64,000 nucleotides of DNA from Bryobacterales bacterium. GTDB taxonomy: Bacteria > Acidobacteriota > Terriglobia > Bryobacterales > Bryobacteraceae. This document shows, in pieces, positions 61,132 through 64,000 of this stretch (the first letter of the stretch is position 1; every line of letters begins with the position of its first letter). The notes under the pieces were generated by a model, which had not been told where the DNA came from, searched no databases, and saw only the letters and a program-made list of their open reading frames with translations. Both the position numbers and the translations under genes were made by a program. The stretch is taken from assembly GCA_026954325.1 (NCBI GenBank), contig JAIXKK010000030.1:1-64000 (forward strand), written 5' to 3'.

Positions 61132-61737
61132 ATGCACCATTACATCGTCTTCGGCCCCCAGGGATCGGGCAAAGGGACACAAAGCAGGCTACTGTGCGAC
61201 GACTTTGACTTCGTGCACATCTCCATCGGCGACATCTTCCGCTGGAACGTTGCCCACCACACCAAACTGGCCGCGCGCATCAGGCGCATCACCGACGCGG
61301 GTCTGCTGGTGCCGGACGAGATTGTGGAGGAGGTGGTGAGCAAGCGCCTTCAGGAGCACGATTGGAACTACGGCTTCGTGCTCGACGGTTTTCCGCGCAC
61401 GCTGCGCCAGGCCGAGTACCTGTTCGAAAACTGGAACATGGACCGCGTCATCTACCTCGACATCCCGGACGATGTGGTCTTCGAGCGCGTCATGCTGCGC
61501 GCCAAGGTCGGCGAAGGCAGCGGCTTCACCAAGCGGGTGGATGACAATCCCGATGCTCTAAAAGTCCGTCTCACCGAGTATTACGACAAGACGAAGCCCC
61601 TGCTGGAACTCTACCGTAAGAAAGGGATCCTGCTGACCATCGACGCCACACGCGGCATTGACGAAATCTATCAGGATGTCTGCAACCGTCTGGGACTGGT
61701 GGCGCCTGTGCGCAACGCCGTCACGGCGCCTTCCTAG
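61132..61737 (+). CDS. adenylate kinase-family nucleoside monophosphate kinase
   Basis: A 201-residue kinase that balances ATP, ADP and AMP or a related nucleotide pool. The P-loop is FGPQGSGKGTQSRLL, the NMP-binding region includes DIFRWNVAHHTKLAARIRRI, FVLDGFPRTLRQAEYL is the typical Arg-containing motif and the LID segment is short (RAKVGEGSGFTKRVDDNPDA), so it is a short form. The ATG at 61132 gives MHHYIVFGPQG, the usual N-terminus. Its TAG stop shares CTAG with the stop of a convergent small gene. Confidence 0.9.
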   Translation: MHHYIVFGPQGSGKGTQSRLLCDDFDFVHISIGDIFRWNVAHHTKLAARIRRITDAGLLVPDEIVEEVVSKRLQEHDWNYGFVLDGFPRTLRQAEYLFENWNMDRVIYLDIPDDVVFERVMLRAKVGEGSGFTKRVDDNPDALKVRLTEYYDKTKPLLELYRKKGILLTIDATRGIDEIYQDVCNRLGLVAPVRNAVTAPS

Positions 61738-61868
61738 CGCACGGCGAACCCGATAGGCGCCGGCCCGTCAGTGCCTGCTGCCTGCCGGGTGACAGATGCC
61801 GCATCCAAAGCCGCCAGCACCCCTCCCGCCAGCAGCAACACTACCGTGAGCTTCTGTTTCCATTTCAT
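61734..61868 (-). CDS. 44-residue secreted or membrane-anchored small protein
   Basis: A short minus-strand frame with MKWKQKLTVVLLLAGGVLAAL followed by a 22-residue mature part rich in Ala, Gly and Pro (TRQAAGTDGPAPIGFAVR). The start has GGGAG about ten bases upstream, and the signal-type sequence (basic, then hydrophobic core) is strong evidence of real coding. Its stop is the complement of the adk stop: both TAGs lie in CTAG at 61734-61737. Function is unknown. Confidence 0.6.
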   Translation of the reverse strand: MKWKQKLTVVLLLAGGVLAALDAASVTRQAAGTDGPAPIGFAVR

Positions 61869-62021
61869 TGTGTTTTTGCTCCCTTACCGGAGAAGGCGCA
61901 TTTGCGCGCAAAATCAGATCACACGCTGTTCTTTTCGCTCAACGGAGAGGCCGCCTGAGAGAGTGACAGTTTTGTAGCGCTTCGCACGCCGAGTGTTCTA
62001 AAATGAAGAATTCCGCCGCAA

Positions 62022-62098
62022 GGGCGCGTAGCTCAGTTGGTTAGAGCGCCTGCTTCACACGCAGGAGGTCACAGGTTCGAGTCCTGTCGCGCCCACCA
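62022..62098 (+). tRNA. tRNA-Val (CAC)
   Basis: A complete 77-base tRNA with a 7-base acceptor stem GGGCGCG / CGCGCCC, D-arm GCTC...GAGC, anticodon stem CCTGC / GCAGG with loop TTCACAC (anticodon CAC, reading GUG valine), variable loop AGGTC, T-arm ACAGG / CCTGT with loop TTCGAGT, and an encoded CCA end. A possible -10 TAAAAT lies about 20 bases upstream. The minus-strand frame here reads the well-known false protein that complements a tRNA. Confidence 0.95.
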
Positions 62099-62435
62099 TT
62101 CGTTTTTTCCGCAACATACAACGTCCGGTCTGTCATCCAGCCCTGCATATGGAGGGCTCGAACCGGACCCGGGATTCTTATCTGTCCGTCAGATCTATCT
62201 CCTCTTTTCTGGCCAGGAGTTCCAGGGCAGTCGTTTTCAGACAATTCCAGATTCAGAACTCCCACAGTAGCCAGGCCCGCGGTGAGTGATGCGGCCGCCA
62301 GTGGTATCAATTGCGCAGGCCTCTGTAGATGAAAAGGGGGGCGGACGAGTGTGGGAAGTGTATATTGAATAAGAGGGTTTGCGAACTTGTAACATCCGGC
62401 TTTAAGAAGTTCTGAGATTAGCCTGATGTCGTCCT
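62099..62435. other. 337-base region without recognisable gene
   Basis: Between tRNA-Val and the DUF309 gene. A T-run follows the tRNA (TTTTTT at 62104-62109), which may help termination. No protein or RNA family is recognised; a minus-strand frame (62041-62310) runs through the tRNA and is rejected. Confidence 0.4.
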
Positions 62436-62786
62436 ATGCTATCCGATCCTCAGACGCTGTTCGAGCAGGGCATCTCCCTCTTCAACCGCCGCGAGTTCTT
62501 CCGCTGCCACGAAGTCCTCGAGGAACTCTGGACGCCCGCCGCCGAACCGGATCGCACATTCCTCCAAAGCCTCATCCACCTCGCCGTCGCCTTCCACCAC
62601 CACCAGCGCCAAAACCCCCTCGGAGCCACCCGCCAGCTCCACAAGGGCCTCCGCAAACTCAAGTCCTACCTGCCCGCCTGCCGCGGCATTCGCACGGACC
62701 TCCTCCTGCGCGATGGCGCCCGCTGTTTGGCTATCATCGAATCGGGTGGAACCATTGACCACTTCCCCGCAATCATACGCCTCTGA
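62436..62786 (+). CDS. DUF309 family protein
   Basis: A 116-residue helical cytoplasmic protein of the DUF309 family. Conserved family residues are visible: LFNRREFFRCHEVLEELW, RTFLQSLIHLAVAFHHHQRQ and GATRQLHKGLRKL. Function is unknown; the fold is an all-alpha bundle often seen with small-molecule or nucleic acid metabolism genes. Its end overlaps the start of the formylglycine-generating-enzyme-like gene, so they are likely cotranscribed. Confidence 0.85.
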   Translation: MLSDPQTLFEQGISLFNRREFFRCHEVLEELWTPAAEPDRTFLQSLIHLAVAFHHHQRQNPLGATRQLHKGLRKLKSYLPACRGIRTDLLLRDGARCLAIIESGGTIDHFPAIIRL

Positions 62787-63528
62787 CGTCACCATTCCCA
62801 TCCCGGGGGGCGAATTTCTCATGGGCCAGGACGACGGCCGCGATGACGAGCGCCCCGTCCACCTTGTCCGCGTCTCCCCCTTTGCCCTCGCTCCCACTCA
62901 AGTCACCAACGCGCAATACGACCGCTTCTGCGCCGCCACCGGACATCCCCCCGCCAGGTTCCGTTCCACCCCATCCTTTGACCACCCCGATCAACCCGTC
63001 ACCGGCACAAGCTGGTTCGACGCCGTTGCCTACTGCCGCTGGCTCAGTCAACTCACTGGAAAGGCCTTCCGCCTCCCCACCGAAGCCGAATGGGAGTGGG
63101 CCGCCCGCGGAGGCCTCGAAAATCCCCTCTATCCGTGGGGAGACTCACCCGTCACGGAACGCCCCCGCTACCATTCCCGCTGGCGCTCCGGTCCCGAACC
63201 CGTCGCCACTTCCCTCCCCAACGCCTACGCCCTCTTCGACATGTGCGAGAACGTCCATGAATGGTGCGCCGATTGGTACGACCCCCTCTACTACGCCGCC
63301 TCGCCCTCCCTCGATCCCCAAGGCCCGCCCGCCGGAGCCCGCCGCGCCTCCCGCGGCGGAGCCTGGCGCCACCACATTAAAATCTCCCGCTGCGCCGCCC
63401 GCAGCAGCATCCCCCCTCAATTCCAATACGCCGACTACGGCTTCCGCATCGCTGAAAAGCTGAAAGCTATCACTAACCCGCCGGCTTCCTCGCCACCGCC
63501 ACAATCGACACCCCCACCGGCAAATTGA
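62746..63528 (+). CDS. formylglycine-generating enzyme (SUMF1) family protein
   Basis: A 260-residue protein of the sulfatase-modifying/ergothioneine-type FGE fold. Typical blocks are PGGEFLMGQDDGRDDERPVH, VTNAQYDRFCAATGHPP, GTSWFDAVAYCRWLSQLTG, RLPTEAEWEWAARGG, ENVHEWCADWYDPLYY and SRGGAWRHHIKISRCAARSS. Members convert a sulfatase Cys to formylglycine or act in other oxidative roles such as EgtB-like enzymes. The start is uncertain: GTG 62746, ATG 62713 and TTG 62755 are all possible and all overlap the DUF309 gene. The last 18 codons (after EKLKA) lie opposite the 3' end of the convergent methyltransferase. Confidence 0.85.
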   Translation: MEPLTTSPQSYASDVTIPIPGGEFLMGQDDGRDDERPVHLVRVSPFALAPTQVTNAQYDRFCAATGHPPARFRSTPSFDHPDQPVTGTSWFDAVAYCRWLSQLTGKAFRLPTEAEWEWAARGGLENPLYPWGDSPVTERPRYHSRWRSGPEPVATSLPNAYALFDMCENVHEWCADWYDPLYYAASPSLDPQGPPAGARRASRGGAWRHHIKISRCAARSSIPPQFQYADYGFRIAEKLKAITNPPASSPPPQSTPPPAN

Positions 63529-64000
63529 TCTTCCGGCAAACCACCCGCTCCACATCCAGAATCCCTTCAATCAGCCGGTTCATCCACCGCGGCAGAATCA
63601 CGTGCGACGTCTTCGGCTCCACGTTCTTCTTCACCATCCCCTGCCATACCCGCATCACCAGAATCGGCAGAAACAGCGCCGTGATGAAGTAGGTGGACCG
63701 CACCGTCTCGAATCCCGCCACCGATAGCTTGTTCCTCAGCTCCCACATCGTGTATCGCCGCCGGTGATGCAAGGCTTCATCGTGCTCGCTCCACAGAAAC
63801 CCGAACGCCGGTACCGTCGCCAGCAGAATCCCCCCCGGCTTCAACACCCGCAGAATCTCCCGCATCGCCTCCACATCGCGATCCACGTGCTCCAACACGT
63901 CAAGCGCCGTCACCACGTCCAGACTCTCCGTCCGCAGCCCCATCTGTTCACTCAAACTCGCCACCGTATGCCGCAAGCCCCGTGTCCGGCAGAATTGCAG
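63473..64000 (-). CDS. SAM-dependent methyltransferase, 5' partial
   Basis: The C-terminal part of a class I methyltransferase; the frame is open to the window edge at 64000, so the start lies beyond. Family features are SLDVVTALDVLEHVDRDVEA (motif II region), REILRVLKPGGILLATVPAF (motif III) and a C-terminal hydrophobic segment (YFITALFLPILVMRVWQG) that may anchor it. Such enzymes near cell-envelope glycan genes methylate lipids or sugars; the substrate is not indicated here. Its 3' end overlaps the FGE-like gene by 56 bases. Confidence 0.85.
   Translation of the reverse strand: MQFCRTRGLRHTVASLSEQMGLRTESLDVVTALDVLEHVDRDVEAMREILRVLKPGGILLATVPAFGFLWSEHDEALHHRRRYTMWELRNKLSVAGFETVRSTYFITALFLPILVMRVWQGMVKKNVEPKTSHVILPRWMNRLIEGILDVERVVCRKINLPVGVSIVAVARKPAG

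Noticed and set aside
62041..62310. Minus-strand protein ending in a GRDRTRTCDLLRVKQ-type sequence
   Set aside because: This is the well-known spurious translation of tRNA complement; it runs through tRNA-Val.

Overview
The window looks like a chromosomal stretch from an Acidobacteriota member, most likely of the Solibacter/Bryobacter type. This is inferred from content, not from a marker gene. The clues are two Oar-like TonB-dependent receptors with N-terminal carboxypeptidase-regulatory domains, DUF1501 and PSD1 (DUF1549/DUF1553) genes, a DUF3604-type gene, a PEP-CTERM protein, futalosine-pathway menaquinone synthesis (mqnD), GC-rich DNA and many GTG/TTG starts. No CRISPR array, rRNA or intact mobile element was seen. 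One tRNA gene (Val, anticodon CAC) is present.

Layout. 1-8.5 kb: the end of mqnD, a HEAT-repeat protein, a deoxyhypusine-synthase-like enzyme, a coupled pair (actin-like ATPase plus membrane-anchored peptidoglycan amidase), a secreted protein and an orphan CpaE/TadZ-like ATPase. 8.5-20.4 kb: a catabolic island holding an AraC regulator, a DUF5060/DUF4038 glycosidase, a SusC/Oar-type receptor, a D-2-hydroxyacid dehydrogenase and an HpcH/HpaI aldolase. The two ends of this island carry complementary halves of what looks like one beta-propeller/DUF3604 gene. The 5' half is decayed, and the 3' half is fused in frame behind a lipoyl and E3-binding region. 20.5-30.5 kb: a diheme cytochrome, three tandem tail-collar proteins, a 1713-residue repeat-rich surface protein and a PEP-CTERM protein. 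30.5-45.7 kb: a NarL-type two-component pair, mannosyl-3-phosphoglycerate phosphatase, broken PSD1/DUF1501 genes, a pentapeptide-repeat protein coupled to a divergent peptide deformylase, a polysaccharide deacetylase, a second Oar receptor and a trans-sulfuration enzyme. 45.8-54.4 kb: a housekeeping block. dxr-rseP converge on a six-gene run thpR-plsY-gpsA-ECF sigma-anti-sigma-DUF3106-like, with a 3-methyladenine glycosylase diverging from it. 54.4-64 kb: truncated genes, a matrixin-like secreted protein with a partner, an Nramp transporter fused to a universal stress domain, an ISAzo13-type transposase remnant, adenylate kinase, tRNA-Val, a DUF309 protein, a formylglycine-generating-enzyme-like protein and a methyltransferase cut by the window edge.

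Themes. Gene decay is frequent: at least seven broken genes, two with recognisable breakpoint features (a short overlap of homology and a perfect hairpin). Envelope biology is the other theme: amidase with actin-like partner, RseP next to an ECF sigma/anti-sigma pair, phospholipid and isoprenoid genes, and large surface proteins. The most interesting leads are the split/chimeric DUF3604 gene, the actin-amidase pair, the structured leader upstream of dxr, and the pentapeptide-deformylase pair.
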